Origin: Angomonas ambiguus
Lineage: Eukaryota; Euglenozoa; Kinetoplastea; Trypanosomatida; Trypanosomatidae
Direction: 5' to 3'
Length of the DNA: 64,000 bases
Assembly: GCA_019695575.1 (NCBI GenBank)
Contig: JADNSB010000081.1
Location: forward strand, 1 to 64,000
Under the pieces are notes generated by a model. That model did no database searches, was not told the origin of the DNA, and saw only the letters and a program-made list of their open reading frames with translations. Position 1 is the first letter of the stretch. The number at the start of each line of letters is the position of its first letter. Positions 1 to 9,485 of this stretch are shown in pieces. A program made the translations under genes and the position numbers.

Positions 1-1
1 C

Positions 2-559
2 CTCACACGACGGGACAAGAAGGCACCCGGGGCGGCAGCGATAGACGCCGAATTGGTGGAGAAGACGGCTACGGAACAAGTGGAAGAGATTGTAGAGGGG
101 CTCATTGATATTTGCAAAGAGTACTCCGTTTCGCTCGGTACTGTACGCGCGGTGCGTGTGATGTTCTCCGAGGCGATGCAGGTGCTACAGCAGGTCCTAC
201 GACCCGAGGAGTATGAACCCCTCACCGAGCGGGCGGTGCGACGTCGGGTGCAGAAGGAATTAGCGGAGGTGGCAGACACTCGAAAGATGGTGAAGGAGGT
301 GCGATCGGCGGTGAAGGAGGATAAGCGTTCCAAGGTGAAAGCAAAGTTGATGGAGCGGGTGAAGGAACGAAAAAAGAAGGGAGGGAAGAACATGGAATCC
401 GTCGACGATAAAACTATTCTTCGTCAGTTGAAGGAAGAGGAAAAGACGGGAAAGAAGAAGGCGACTCGTAATACAAAACGGAAAAAGAACTATCAATTGA
501 CGAAGGAGGACCTGTATGGCGATGGGGGAAAGAATAAGAATGATGAGGATGAAGATTAA
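2..559 (+). CDS. 3' end of an unknown basic protein (5'-partial)
   Basis: The frame is open from the left edge, so the true start lies outside the window; about 185 C-terminal residues are visible. They form a charged helical protein: a moderately hydrophobic helical stretch (EIVEGLIDICKEYSVSLG), then Glu/Arg-rich helices, then a very Lys-rich tail with nuclear-localisation-like clusters (ERKKKGGK, KKKATRNTKRKKN) and an acidic end (NDEDED). A nuclear or nucleolar protein is possible from composition alone. I recognise no family. There is no ATG near the first TTG/GTG codons, which supports an upstream start rather than a short gene here. Confidence 0.7.
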   Translation, partial: LTRRDKKAPGAAAIDAELVEKTATEQVEEIVEGLIDICKEYSVSLGTVRAVRVMFSEAMQVLQQVLRPEEYEPLTERAVRRRVQKELAEVADTRKMVKEVRSAVKEDKRSKVKAKLMERVKERKKKGGKNMESVDDKTILRQLKEEEKTGKKKATRNTKRKKNYQLTKEDLYGDGGKNKNDEDED

Positions 560-968
560 AACACAACTCTTCTTTTTTTTTTTTACTGTTCCTCTTCCCA
601 TGCACGGTGATTTGTAATAAAACCAAAGTTAAACTTCAAACTAATTTTTTTTTTAAAAAAACTAAGACATTAAAAATATTCGATTAAATACTGTAATTGG
701 TGCTCGTTCCTTTTATATCACTGTTTTTTTTTTTCATTTTTCTTTGTGTTATTTGTGTTCTTTGCTTTTTTTTTTTTACCCCCGTATTTGTCTTCTTACA
801 CTGCTTTTCTCCTATTCATTTTTTTTTTTTAATACCTTTCTTTCAAGTTGTTTTGGTTTTATACGTGTTTCCCACTGTATATAGTTTTTTCCATCCACAG
901 TACGCTTTTGATTTCAGTTTTGTTTCCGCAAACACTTCATTCCTACTTGGTAGTCTCTGCCACACCTC
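560..968 (+). other. Intergenic region with trans-splice signals
   Basis: This AT-rich gap holds several T-runs of 8-12 bases (570-583, 645-654, 724-733, 768-777, 820-829). Candidate spliced-leader acceptor AGs lie at 916-917 and 952-953, the latter about 15 bases before the kinase ATG. A short T-rich open frame here is rejected as noise. I see nothing else. Confidence 0.5.
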
Positions 969-2519
969 ATGTATTCTAGTAGTCAGAGAGATAGCTGCCC
1001 CTTCGGTGCTCGAGGCTTGATAGAGAACCTCTTCGCTGGTCCTAATCGTATCCCCTGTGATATAGCCCCTACCGACGGCACCATCCACCCCGTCCCCTCC
1101 GAGTGTGGTCTGCCGCTGCGGAATGCGTCGGAGCCGGTGAACCCTGACACTGGACGGCGCCTAGTGTACTTTGCCAAAGGATTCCCCCCTGTGGCAGTCT
1201 TGGCAGAGCCCAAACACCGTTTCATTGCGGTGGTGTTTAAGGGAAATGGCGGGGTACGCTATGCGGCCCTGTTCGGCACCGTGTTAGGTTACTCTGACGA
1301 TGACACTCAAATTATATGGCAAAACCGCTCCGAAATGTTTGCCAGTCGAATTCCTATAGACTCCATTGAAGCGATTTACCGCGCCATGGCCCTTCAATGT
1401 CGGCATTGTGGGTATGTGTTACTCCGGGAGGAGATCAAAGAGCACTCCAATACCCACCGAAAGGGACAAGGGGTGACGTGCGGTATTTTCACCAACGACC
1501 CCGACTATGGTAACGTCTGTGGGGATACCATGCTGGTGCAGAGCTTAGGACCACCCCGACGACTAGCCGAAGGGGCACAGGGGGTTGTATCGCTCTGTAA
1601 AGTAGAGGTCCGCCCAGGTGAAATGCCCTTCACCAGTAACCACCTCACCAATCCGTTGAAGGAGGTGGTACTCAAGACGATCCGGTTCAAGGACAGTACC
1701 GAGGCCCTGTTGGCCTACCAACAGTCCGTGCGGTTCCTGACGGGTATGTCACACCCACACTTGGTGGAGTACCTGGCGGTCGCGCTTACCAAGCAGGAGA
1801 CCGAGCTGCAGATTTATATGCCCTACTATGAAGAGGGGGATCTAGCGACCAAGATTTCAAAGTTTACTGGAAATAAGTTTGAAGAGCACTACATCTGCTC
1901 CGTCGCCCTTCAGCTCTGCCAGGCCGTGTCATTTATGCACGAGCGAAACCCCCCTCTGGTCCACGGGGATATTAAAGTGGAGAATATCATGATCTACAAC
2001 CGAGGGGAGCAAATTGTATTAATGGACCTTGACGCCAGTCGCGAGGTGGGTGGGGCGGTGGTAAAGTCGAGCCTAGGGACCGCGTCCTATATGGCCCCTG
2101 AGACGATGAACAAAGAGCGACTCATGCCGGCCTCGGATATGTGGAGCGTGGGGGTCCTTCTCTATGTGTTGATGGTGCTGCCAGAGTACCCGGGAATGAT
2201 ACTGAACCCCAACACCAATGAGTTAGAAATGTTTAACTCGGAGGGGTGGGCGACACCGGAGGACTTGGCTGCGATAGAAAAGTTCATTAACCTCACCAAC
2301 GCCGGTGCGTCGAGTGCGCGCCGTTCCTTCCAGAAATCCACAAGGAATAGAATCTCCTTCAGTGAGTGTATCACCGAGACAATCCGGCGCCGTGGGTACT
2401 CGGTAGAGCTTACACAGCTGGTGGTGGATATGCTCTCCTATAACCCTCTACAGCGACCTTCCGCGACGGATGCCGTGGGTCGCGTCACGGAGATCATGAC
2501 GTCTGCCTTATTAAGTTAG
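969..2519 (+). CDS. Divergent zinc-finger protein kinase
   Basis: 516 aa. The C-terminal two thirds (about 195-510) is a eukaryotic protein kinase: degenerate Gly-rich loop around 200-207, candidate ATP-binding Lys236 (VVLK), catalytic loop HGDIKVEN (332-339), metal motif DLD (353-355, in place of DFG), GTASYMAPE activation-segment end (370-378), SDMWSVGV helix F and the lobe Arg in YNPLQRPS. Catalytic Asp, Asn and Lys are all present, so activity is likely, but the usual HRD Arg is Gly, suggesting no control through an HRD-Arg/phospho-loop contact. The N-terminal 190 residues carry a C2H2-like finger, C144-x2-C147-x11-H159-x3-H163, after a small beta-rich segment. The start ATG follows a pyrimidine tract and TAG. 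I cannot assign the kinase family. Confidence 0.88.
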   Translation: MYSSSQRDSCPFGARGLIENLFAGPNRIPCDIAPTDGTIHPVPSECGLPLRNASEPVNPDTGRRLVYFAKGFPPVAVLAEPKHRFIAVVFKGNGGVRYAALFGTVLGYSDDDTQIIWQNRSEMFASRIPIDSIEAIYRAMALQCRHCGYVLLREEIKEHSNTHRKGQGVTCGIFTNDPDYGNVCGDTMLVQSLGPPRRLAEGAQGVVSLCKVEVRPGEMPFTSNHLTNPLKEVVLKTIRFKDSTEALLAYQQSVRFLTGMSHPHLVEYLAVALTKQETELQIYMPYYEEGDLATKISKFTGNKFEEHYICSVALQLCQAVSFMHERNPPLVHGDIKVENIMIYNRGEQIVLMDLDASREVGGAVVKSSLGTASYMAPETMNKERLMPASDMWSVGVLLYVLMVLPEYPGMILNPNTNELEMFNSEGWATPEDLAAIEKFINLTNAGASSARRSFQKSTRNRISFSECITETIRRRGYSVELTQLVVDMLSYNPLQRPSATDAVGRVTEIMTSALLS

Positions 2520-3079
2520 TAAAATGCCTTTCTAAAAAAAAGGAGAAATAAAATAAAATAAAAAATGAGCAATCGGGGATGTTTGACAGTAGATCAACTT
2601 TACTGAATCCTTTTGTTTTTGTCATTCTTATTCTTTCGCTTCATTGAGTGATAATAAGGCACGATTTCTCACTAAATGTATTTATATATATATATATGTA
2701 TAACTGTTCAGTTATTGTTTTATATTCATTTGTTTATTAGCACAAACTCTCTTGTCCTTTTATAGTTCGTATTGCATTCCCAGATAATTTTTTTTATAAA
2801 CCATATACTTTTTTTTTGCATATAAATATTTAGTTTCTTCTTTACCCCTCTTTCTAAAGACCCACGTGTACGAGTATTATTATTTTTGTTTTCCCAAAAA
2901 GCCACGCTTGACCTCCACAATTTGGTTCCTTTTCAATTTACAAAGATTCGTTTCTGTTCCTTTTATTATTTCTTGGATTTTTTTTCTAATTGAAATTCTT
3001 CGGAACGAAAAAAAGTTCAGTAACTGAAAAGGAGGTAAATCCCGCCCTACACATATATGCTATAGATTCAATTCCAGAA
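2520..3079 (+). other. Intergenic region and 5' UTR with (TA)n
   Basis: The gap contains a short (TA)n at about 2683-2698 and T-runs at 2787-2795, 2808-2816 and 2978-2985. The last T-run is followed by AG at 3019-3020, a plausible spliced-leader site 60 bases before the next ATG. The open frame from 2990 to 3079 has no ATG and is taken as untranslated leader. Confidence 0.45.
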
Positions 3080-4597
3080 ATGACGGATAGAGACTTGAAG
3101 CATACCTTTCTTTATGAGTTCGCGATGCTCAATAACCGACAGCAACAGTGCGAAGTGGGACTGTCGGATTTCCTTTTAAACCCACGCAATGAAATGAGAG
3201 GGGAGGGGTCTTATAGAGTTCAAAAGATGTTACTAGAGGATTACAACGATTGGTCGAGGCGACGGTCTCAACTGTCTTCCTCGTGTCGGCAGGATGTAGA
3301 GAAGGCGGCAGAGGCGGTACGGTGTCTGAAGCCGTCTCCCCCTCGCCGGAGGGGACCACCCCCACCCCCATTCTCCAAGGCGGAGGTGGCGAACTTTATT
3401 CGAGAAGTACGAGGTCAGATCACGAACCACTTACGCTATTTGGAAGAGGAGGCAAGAGGGCTGGCAGGGGAGCTCGGAGGGGACGGAGGGCTGTCCTATG
3501 GAGAGGCGAGGCGAGTCGCTCCTCCTTCACCCGCACCCACGGTGTCGGGGGTACACTCCACGACTCCTCTCTTCAGTGCTGGGGATCTCAAACAACGGTA
3601 TGAGGAGGTGAACTATGCTTATTTACAGCTGCTGGGACAGCATGGACAAACGTTAGGCTGGTCCCTCGATCAACACCAACACTTTTTGCAGATTGCCGCA
3701 GCGGTGAGTCAAGCGGCAGGGAACTCTCAGATACGGTATGGAGATTTTAAGGTCTACATTGAAGTTCCCCCCTACTTGACGCTACGGGAAGCGTGCATCG
3801 CGGGGCTTGGGGGTGCTGTGAGTACTAGCGAGATTGACGAGCATATTCGGCTCTATTTTCAGCTTTCCTCCCTGGCCCAAGAACGGAACATCTTACTCGA
3901 CTTCTATGAGTCGGAGAAGGCAACGGAGGAGTTCAAGTCGGAACAGTTGCAACAGCGGCGATCCAAGTATGCGACTCAGGCACACCGTGAGGCCGTTGAG
4001 CAGCAAGAAGACGCCCGCTTTAGACGACAGCAGGCTCTCAAACACAAGGTAGCGCTATGGCGGGAGGAGAAGAGGCTTGAAGCGGAGGAGAAGGAGACCC
4101 AACAAAAGCAAAGGGAGGCGATACAGAGACAAGAGGCGCTCGCCACCCGGGAGAGGAAGAGGAAGGAACGGGAAAAAAAGCGGCAGGCGGTGGAAGCGTT
4201 CAAGGAAAAAGTATTGGCACGTGGTACTACAGAGCCACCGCGACCGACTCAAGACCGTGAAGCGCTCCGGCAGCTGATGAAGCGCCGGGAAGAGGATATC
4301 CAGCGGGCAAAGTGGAAGTACTTGATGAGGTCTGCAAATCAGAAGAAACATACTCCACTTCTTTCTGCCCGACAAGAGACGGGAGAGAGTGTTCCTCGGT
4401 CTCGGTTTGCTGACCCTACTGCCTCTAGCCTTAGACACCAAGAATCACAGGAGAGACGACCCCTGGAGGGAGGAAAGGATGTTTGGTTGAACCCTGCTAC
4501 TCAGGAACGGTGGAAGTCGGTCGCTCAAGTACACACGAGTCTTTATAAAACTCACACGACCACACCCTCTTGGTGCGGTCCCGGCTTTCAAACATAG
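3080..4597 (+). CDS. CCDC112-like coiled-coil protein
   Basis: 505 aa from the first in-frame ATG; the frame stays open for 30 codons upstream without an ATG. There is a Pro-rich patch near 85-98 (RRRGPPPPPF). Around 235-275 a motif of the type 'I/L..L..A.S.SEIDEHIRLYF..SSLAQER' resembles the SANT-like segment preceding the coiled coil in CCDC112/CCDC148. A long Arg/Lys/Glu coiled coil spans about 275-410, including ALKHKVALWREEKRLEAEEK. The C-terminus ends in an RLYKPT-x-WEER-like block (WLNPATQERWK) and a Trp motif, as in CCDC112. Animal CCDC112 is a centriolar-satellite/ciliary protein, so a basal-body role is a reasonable inference. The family call rests on remembered pattern similarity. 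Confidence 0.6.
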   Translation: MTDRDLKHTFLYEFAMLNNRQQQCEVGLSDFLLNPRNEMRGEGSYRVQKMLLEDYNDWSRRRSQLSSSCRQDVEKAAEAVRCLKPSPPRRRGPPPPPFSKAEVANFIREVRGQITNHLRYLEEEARGLAGELGGDGGLSYGEARRVAPPSPAPTVSGVHSTTPLFSAGDLKQRYEEVNYAYLQLLGQHGQTLGWSLDQHQHFLQIAAAVSQAAGNSQIRYGDFKVYIEVPPYLTLREACIAGLGGAVSTSEIDEHIRLYFQLSSLAQERNILLDFYESEKATEEFKSEQLQQRRSKYATQAHREAVEQQEDARFRRQQALKHKVALWREEKRLEAEEKETQQKQREAIQRQEALATRERKRKEREKKRQAVEAFKEKVLARGTTEPPRPTQDREALRQLMKRREEDIQRAKWKYLMRSANQKKHTPLLSARQETGESVPRSRFADPTASSLRHQESQERRPLEGGKDVWLNPATQERWKSVAQVHTSLYKTHTTTPSWCGPGFQT

Positions 4598-4808
4598 AAA
4601 GACACCAGTCGCGTCTTTGATTTGCTTCAATATGATATACAAGGAAAATAAAAAAAAAAGGAACCGTAATCATTGTAGTAAAAAACGGAGCATAAAAAAA
4701 TTTTCTTATCTTTCATTCTCAACCTTTTCTTATTCTTTTTCTTTCTCTTTGGTTCTCTCTTCTTTTTCCTTTGCTGGGTTCAGCTAGTGTCCACCTCATT
4801 AGTCGTCC

Positions 4809-5273
4809 ATGCCGTACATAGACTCCCCTTTCACATTGGAGTTACTTCCTCAAGAGGAGTTCTCCCTCCTCTCGAATAGCCAGATGAAGATAAACTTTAA
4901 CGCGATGGTGACTACGATTCTGTTTACCCAGGGGAAAGAGGGTGACTCCGTTGGCGGGAGCTTTGCCAAACCAGCACGGGTGTGTTTAGTGGCTGTATTA
5001 AGAAAGGGAACTGAGATTACCCTAGCCAGCCATCTCTTCTCGACACCCCTTTCCGAAGATAACACCAACAGTATTCCACCCATTGTGACTTTAAAGAAAC
5101 CATTTATTTTTACTTCGGTGGGGGTAGTAGAAAAACTGGTGGTCAGGGTGTACCCCAACGACGGTACAGTGGCCTCCACCGACTCCAGCGGTGACTTTGC
5201 CGTGCGTTTACTCGGAGTGCAGTCTACTGAACTAACACAAGAGCAAGTTTTGTTACTGAACGGGGGATCCTAG
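4809..5273 (+). CDS. Small hypothetical protein
   Basis: 154 aa from an ATG preceded by a strong CT-rich tract (4712-4770) and AG sites (4783-4790). The protein is soluble, with alternating hydrophobic residues suggesting mostly beta structure (ARVCLVAVLRKG, VEKLVVRVYPN), no signal peptide, no Cys pair and no membrane helix. I do not recognise a family. Codon use resembles its neighbours and it lies in a normal intergenic spacing, so it is probably a genuine gene. A compact beta-sandwich protein is a guess. Confidence 0.7.
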   Translation: MPYIDSPFTLELLPQEEFSLLSNSQMKINFNAMVTTILFTQGKEGDSVGGSFAKPARVCLVAVLRKGTEITLASHLFSTPLSEDNTNSIPPIVTLKKPFIFTSVGVVEKLVVRVYPNDGTVASTDSSGDFAVRLLGVQSTELTQEQVLLLNGGS

Positions 5274-5555
5274 TCCTTTTTAAATGTCTATGCAACCAAA
5301 AATACCCGAACCGACTTTGAAAGGTGAATAAGGGACATATTAATGAAGTTTAATATAATTAGCTGTGAGGCGAAACGATTAATCTAAATTGAACTAATCC
5401 GTATTACACTTTTGTGTATTCTTTTTTTTTTTTAATACTGCTATACTTTATTTCCTTTTTTTTTTTCCATCTTGCCTCGTATAATCCCATCTTTCTTATT
5501 CTTCTCGTCTGTAAATACACAGTTATTTATTTCTGTTTAGAAAAAAAAGGGGTTC

Positions 5556-6836
5556 ATGAGCCTTTTGAGAAAAACACAGCAGGCCACGACGACTCAGAAC
5601 ACGTCGGATGAGGCAAAGTCGACTGTAGGGAAAAGTCCTGGACTGTTGGGGGAGGAATGGTCTCTACAGCAGTTCAAGTCCAAGGTGACCTCCAATTGTT
5701 TTCTAGTCCCTGATGTGGAGCATATGAGGGTGAAAAAGTTAGACAAGCCATGGAAGACAGACCTTAACTACTTTAAAGACGTCAAAGTTACTGCGCTCGC
5801 GGCGCTTAAAATGTTTATACACGCCAAAAAGGGTAGTCCAAATCTGACGGAACGGAGGACGGATTGGTACGAGGTGATGGGACTTATGATTGGTCACTTT
5901 TACGAAAATACCATCTACATCACGGATAGTTTCTCGTTACCGGTGGAGGCGAATCAGGTGGAGTGTACCATGAATGAAGAAAGTTTAATCTACCAATCCA
6001 CATATCTGAATTATCACCGTAATTTAGGCAAAGCGGATGCCGGCTGTATCGGCTGGTACCACTCCCACCCCGGGTATACCTGTTTTTTATCCGGAATCGA
6101 TGTGAATACCCAACGGGAGGGTCAGGTGTTTCAGGACCCTTGGCTGTCCATTGTGGTGGACCCTGTCCGCACTATCGCAACCGGCCAGCTAGACCTAAAG
6201 GCCTTCCGTACGTATCCTACCAACGAGGATAGGAAGGGTAGCCAGACCCTCACCGAGTCCATCCCTGACATGCCGTCGAAGCGGATTAAGGAGTATGGGG
6301 TGCACGCTAATTGCTACTACGAGTTACCCATCTCTCTCGTCCGTACCGAGGGGGATAAAGTACAACTGGATGCATTGCTGCAACAGTACTGGAGCGTGGC
6401 ATTTTCGACCAACCCCCTCTTGGCCAACTACCACATCAATACCGAGCAAATTGACCTCACCGCCCAATTGACTAGAATGGCGAATGCTGACGTACTGCGT
6501 AGGAATAGGGCGAGGGCCGTTCGAACAGAGAAGTGGCCCGCTCCGAATCACATTTTGAGTGAAAAGGAGAAGCCCATTTTTGACGAGGCGAGTGCGTCAT
6601 TGGATCCTACTTACTCCGTCTATCAGTGTGGTGGAGGGAGGGCCCCGTTGTACCAGAAAGAAATTGTAGGCCGACTGGATATCGACACTGACGCACCGGA
6701 CAATAAAGAAGAAGAGAGAGAAATGTCTCTTGCGAAGCGGGCACGAACGGCGGGCGAGGCGGTGTCTACTGAGATTTGGTCCTCCACCATTCCATTAGAA
6801 GTGAAGGAGACTGTTTTTGCTTCATTACGTCAATAA
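5556..6836 (+). CDS. CSN5: COP9 signalosome subunit 5, JAMM isopeptidase
   Basis: 426 aa. The MPN+ domain (about 75-220) follows human CSN5 almost block by block: WYEVMGLMIG with the conserved Glu106, DSFSLPVEANQVE, AGCIGWYHSHPGYTCFLSGID and FQDPWLSIVVDP. The JAMM zinc site is intact: His169, His171, Ser179 and Asp182. FRTYP and YGVH..CYYEL further downstream are CSN5-specific rather than RPN11-like. CSN5 removes NEDD8 from cullins as part of the COP9 signalosome, so it fits functionally with the RBX1 gene at 58.5 kb. The ATG lies just after a T-rich tract and a poly-A stretch. Nothing looks broken. Confidence 0.95.
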   Translation: MSLLRKTQQATTTQNTSDEAKSTVGKSPGLLGEEWSLQQFKSKVTSNCFLVPDVEHMRVKKLDKPWKTDLNYFKDVKVTALAALKMFIHAKKGSPNLTERRTDWYEVMGLMIGHFYENTIYITDSFSLPVEANQVECTMNEESLIYQSTYLNYHRNLGKADAGCIGWYHSHPGYTCFLSGIDVNTQREGQVFQDPWLSIVVDPVRTIATGQLDLKAFRTYPTNEDRKGSQTLTESIPDMPSKRIKEYGVHANCYYELPISLVRTEGDKVQLDALLQQYWSVAFSTNPLLANYHINTEQIDLTAQLTRMANADVLRRNRARAVRTEKWPAPNHILSEKEKPIFDEASASLDPTYSVYQCGGGRAPLYQKEIVGRLDIDTDAPDNKEEEREMSLAKRARTAGEAVSTEIWSSTIPLEVKETVFASLRQ

Positions 6837-7158
6837 ATGCACCGTTCACCTTTTCTGTTCTTTTTCTGTCTATCTTTTAGTTTCGCCGTTGGTGAACAGC
6901 TGAAAAAAGAGAAGGAAAGTAAATGCTACCCTTTCCTTGCAAGTGGTGAAGAAGGAGGTCAATGAGGGAGAGAAGTTGTCTCTTTTTTTCCTTCTCCTCT
7001 GAATGATCACAGACTGATCTTTTTTTTTCTTTTCCCTTTCCTCTTCTCTCTTGGCACTGCTATCACCGTTGGTGTCTCTCCTTCGTAGAAACGTTACATT
7101 TGGACCGATAAAAGGTTTTTTTTTTTTTGTTAGTTGTTGCTGTTTTCTCTACCGCCAA
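6837..7158 (+). other. Intergenic region with polypyrimidine tract
   Basis: C/T-rich tracts at 6984-7003 and 7019-7053 and a T-run at 7116-7128 are followed by AG at 7132-7133, 26 bases before the SET-protein ATG. An open frame continues upstream from a TTG at 7051 but crosses these signals, so it is treated as non-coding. Confidence 0.5.
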
Positions 7159-9354
7159 ATGTCAGTAAGTACGGCGTTAAAACTTCAACACCTTTTAGAG
7201 GCGGAGGGGGCTCGTTTTCACTCGTCCTTGGTAGCAGCGGTGTTGCCTTCGATGGGGGGTGGCATGGGGTTCTGCTACCGACAGCCCAACCCCGAGGCGA
7301 CGAAGGATGAGTACCTACCCCCCGGTACCCAGTTAGCAGTGCTCCCTTTCCGGTCTATGATTACCACACAAAAGGCCCGGCGTAATCTGGCCCTCATGGA
7401 GACGCAATTAACGCACCAATTAGATGGAAAAAACGTCCCTCCGACGCTGACGTTCACCTCCAGTGGGTTGGAGAAGTTTGAGGGGGGAGATGAGGACTTT
7501 AACGCCGCTGTTACCCTAAAGGAACAGGAACTTTCCACCCTGCTAGACCCCACCAATACCATCACTTGTTATATTTTGCTAATGGCGATGTTGTACGGGA
7601 GGTGGGGTACGGAGGAGACCACCGAACCTCCTGTTTCAGTTTCATTTCGTCATGAGAATCAGTGGATGCAGACGTGGATTCTGAATTTGCCACCCCAGTA
7701 CGACAATTTACTAGAACTCCACCACCCTTCGTTTTACGCGAGAACGGCAAGGGAGTTGAAATCGAGCCTGCAACAGAGCTCCGACACCTTTCCGCCCCAT
7801 CCGTGTAAAGCACTACTCTACTTTGACCGTTTCAACACAAAGTGTGCGGTGGAGCAGGAAGAAATGATACGGCGGTTTTTGTTCTGTGAAGAGCGTCTTC
7901 GGTTTCTACAGCTGCCGATCGCAGGGGTGGATCCCCTTCAGTCCGCTGAGGGGCCCGCCGGGGTCAGTGGGAGCTGCACCCTTGGGCGGTTCTGCTGGGC
8001 GTTCAACTCGCTGCTCAGCCGGGGGTTTGCGTATTCCAAAGACGTCTGGACCATGATTCCGTTTGTCGACTACTTTAACTATTCGCTTCGACCCAACAGT
8101 AACATGTCGCTTTATACCGGACAGCGGGGGAAGAGGGGTGGCTTAGTGTCTCTGCCAGAGAGTGCGTATGAATATCACTTTGTTACCACCGGACATATCC
8201 GACCTGGGGAACAGTTTTTAATCATGTACGGGGACTATTCGGATATGGAGCTGTTAATGTGGTACGGCTTTACCCTTCGACCCGCACTGCTTCCCCTGGA
8301 TGAGGTGTATCGTGAAAAGTTGAATGAGATATACCACGAAGCTCATCCAGGGGGAGGGGGTATTGCGGCTCCCTTTGGCAAGCGGTACCTGTGGCAGCTC
8401 CTTCCCCTCTTGTGGGACGAGCACCATCGCCGGGTGATGTGGGGGATGTGGTGGGCCCAACAGGAGGGTCTACTCACTGCCGATCAACAATCAGTTCATA
8501 CAGAGTCCGGAGCCAGTCCGAATGCAGAGTTGGAGAATTCTCCCCAGGTACAGCGAGAAAAGTACATTGAAGAGTTGAAGGAGATGGATGTCAAGATCAA
8601 ACAACTACAGAAGGAACGCATCTTTACTCGTGAGAACCGACACTTGTTAGAGGTGAGCTATGGCGACTGGTCCGATGGTCTGCAACGCAGCTTAAGTTAT
8701 ACACTCTCCCCGCTGGCGGATACCGATGGAGACTACCCCGAACAATCCCTTCATCACACCTGGCTCGATGACCTGGTCGACACCTTCTACGCCCGGTACC
8801 TAAAGGGATCGGAAGGAAAGGGCATTTCCGATGAAGAACCAGGCATGGAGAGTTTACCAGTCGAGACCAGGAGCGCGGTGTCACAAGTGGATTTGATGAC
8901 AGTGAGTTTTGTCATGGCGTGGCGTGGGGATCAGACGAAAGGGGTGTTATCGGAGAAGGAAGAGCTACTAGAGTCGGAGGCCTACCTGCGGTGCAGTATT
9001 GGGGCGTTAGGGCCCTCCTTCGCGTTAAAAGAGCTGTGCCAAGTGATTCACTCCCGCATCCTCAGTCGCTACTCGGAGAAGGTCCAGTCGGTGCTCCCCT
9101 CCCCTTCCCAGCTGTTCCGTGTGATCGCGTGGATGGAGGTGCGAAATAATGTAGGCAAAGAGGGGGAGGTGGAGCTGCTTCACCTTTTGAAGGAAGGAAC
9201 CCCTATATTACAAAATGCGACTGACTACGCCAGTCCTTCTTGTGCACGCATGGCTCAACAGGCGTCGGTAGACGCGGCGCAACTGTTGCTCAGTGTATCT
9301 CTGTTCAGCGACGAAGAAACAATGGAGAGACAATACATGTCCTTTGACGATTAA
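7159..9354 (+). CDS. SET-domain protein of the SETD3/Rubisco-LSMT type
   Basis: 731 aa from the first ATG after the T-run/AG. The split SET domain is recognisable: an N-terminal part near 20-60 (LPPGTQLAVLPF), FCWAFNSLLSRGF near 275-290, PFVDYFNYSLRPNSNM near 300-316, and GEQFLIMYGDYSDMELLMWYGF near 350-371, which carries the family's (S/M)YG..(S/N)..LL..YGF signature. A C-terminal helical half (about 400-731) fits the LSMT substrate-binding domain and contains a short coiled coil (EKYIEELKEMDVKIKQLQ). The usual Asn-His of the NH motif reads Asn-Tyr here, so methyl-transfer competence should not be assumed. Substrates cannot be inferred; SETD3-type enzymes modify His or Lys of cytosolic proteins. 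Confidence 0.85.
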   Translation: MSVSTALKLQHLLEAEGARFHSSLVAAVLPSMGGGMGFCYRQPNPEATKDEYLPPGTQLAVLPFRSMITTQKARRNLALMETQLTHQLDGKNVPPTLTFTSSGLEKFEGGDEDFNAAVTLKEQELSTLLDPTNTITCYILLMAMLYGRWGTEETTEPPVSVSFRHENQWMQTWILNLPPQYDNLLELHHPSFYARTARELKSSLQQSSDTFPPHPCKALLYFDRFNTKCAVEQEEMIRRFLFCEERLRFLQLPIAGVDPLQSAEGPAGVSGSCTLGRFCWAFNSLLSRGFAYSKDVWTMIPFVDYFNYSLRPNSNMSLYTGQRGKRGGLVSLPESAYEYHFVTTGHIRPGEQFLIMYGDYSDMELLMWYGFTLRPALLPLDEVYREKLNEIYHEAHPGGGGIAAPFGKRYLWQLLPLLWDEHHRRVMWGMWWAQQEGLLTADQQSVHTESGASPNAELENSPQVQREKYIEELKEMDVKIKQLQKERIFTRENRHLLEVSYGDWSDGLQRSLSYTLSPLADTDGDYPEQSLHHTWLDDLVDTFYARYLKGSEGKGISDEEPGMESLPVETRSAVSQVDLMTVSFVMAWRGDQTKGVLSEKEELLESEAYLRCSIGALGPSFALKELCQVIHSRILSRYSEKVQSVLPSPSQLFRVIAWMEVRNNVGKEGEVELLHLLKEGTPILQNATDYASPSCARMAQQASVDAAQLLLSVSLFSDEETMERQYMSFDD

Positions 9355-9429
9355 TCTTTTTTTTTCATCTTGTCAGTGGTAAATACTTTCTCGTGTATTG
9401 GCTACGTTTCGCTGTTGATCTCCATGTAT

Positions 9430-9452
9430 TCTCTCTCTCTCTCTCTCTCTTT
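9430..9452 (+). repeat. (TC)n polypyrimidine tract before ISCA1
   Basis: An uninterrupted TC/CT dinucleotide tract followed by T-rich sequence and AG at 9466-9467, upstream of the ISCA1 ATG. It most likely serves as the polypyrimidine signal for trans-splicing. Confidence 0.6.
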
Positions 9453-9485
9453 TCTCTGTTCTCTAGTTGTATACTTTTACTCTCA

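Noticed and set aside
697-1020. 107-codon + strand open frame upstream of the kinase
   Set aside because: Phe/Val-rich translation of T-runs; overlaps the kinase start and has no acceptor of its own.
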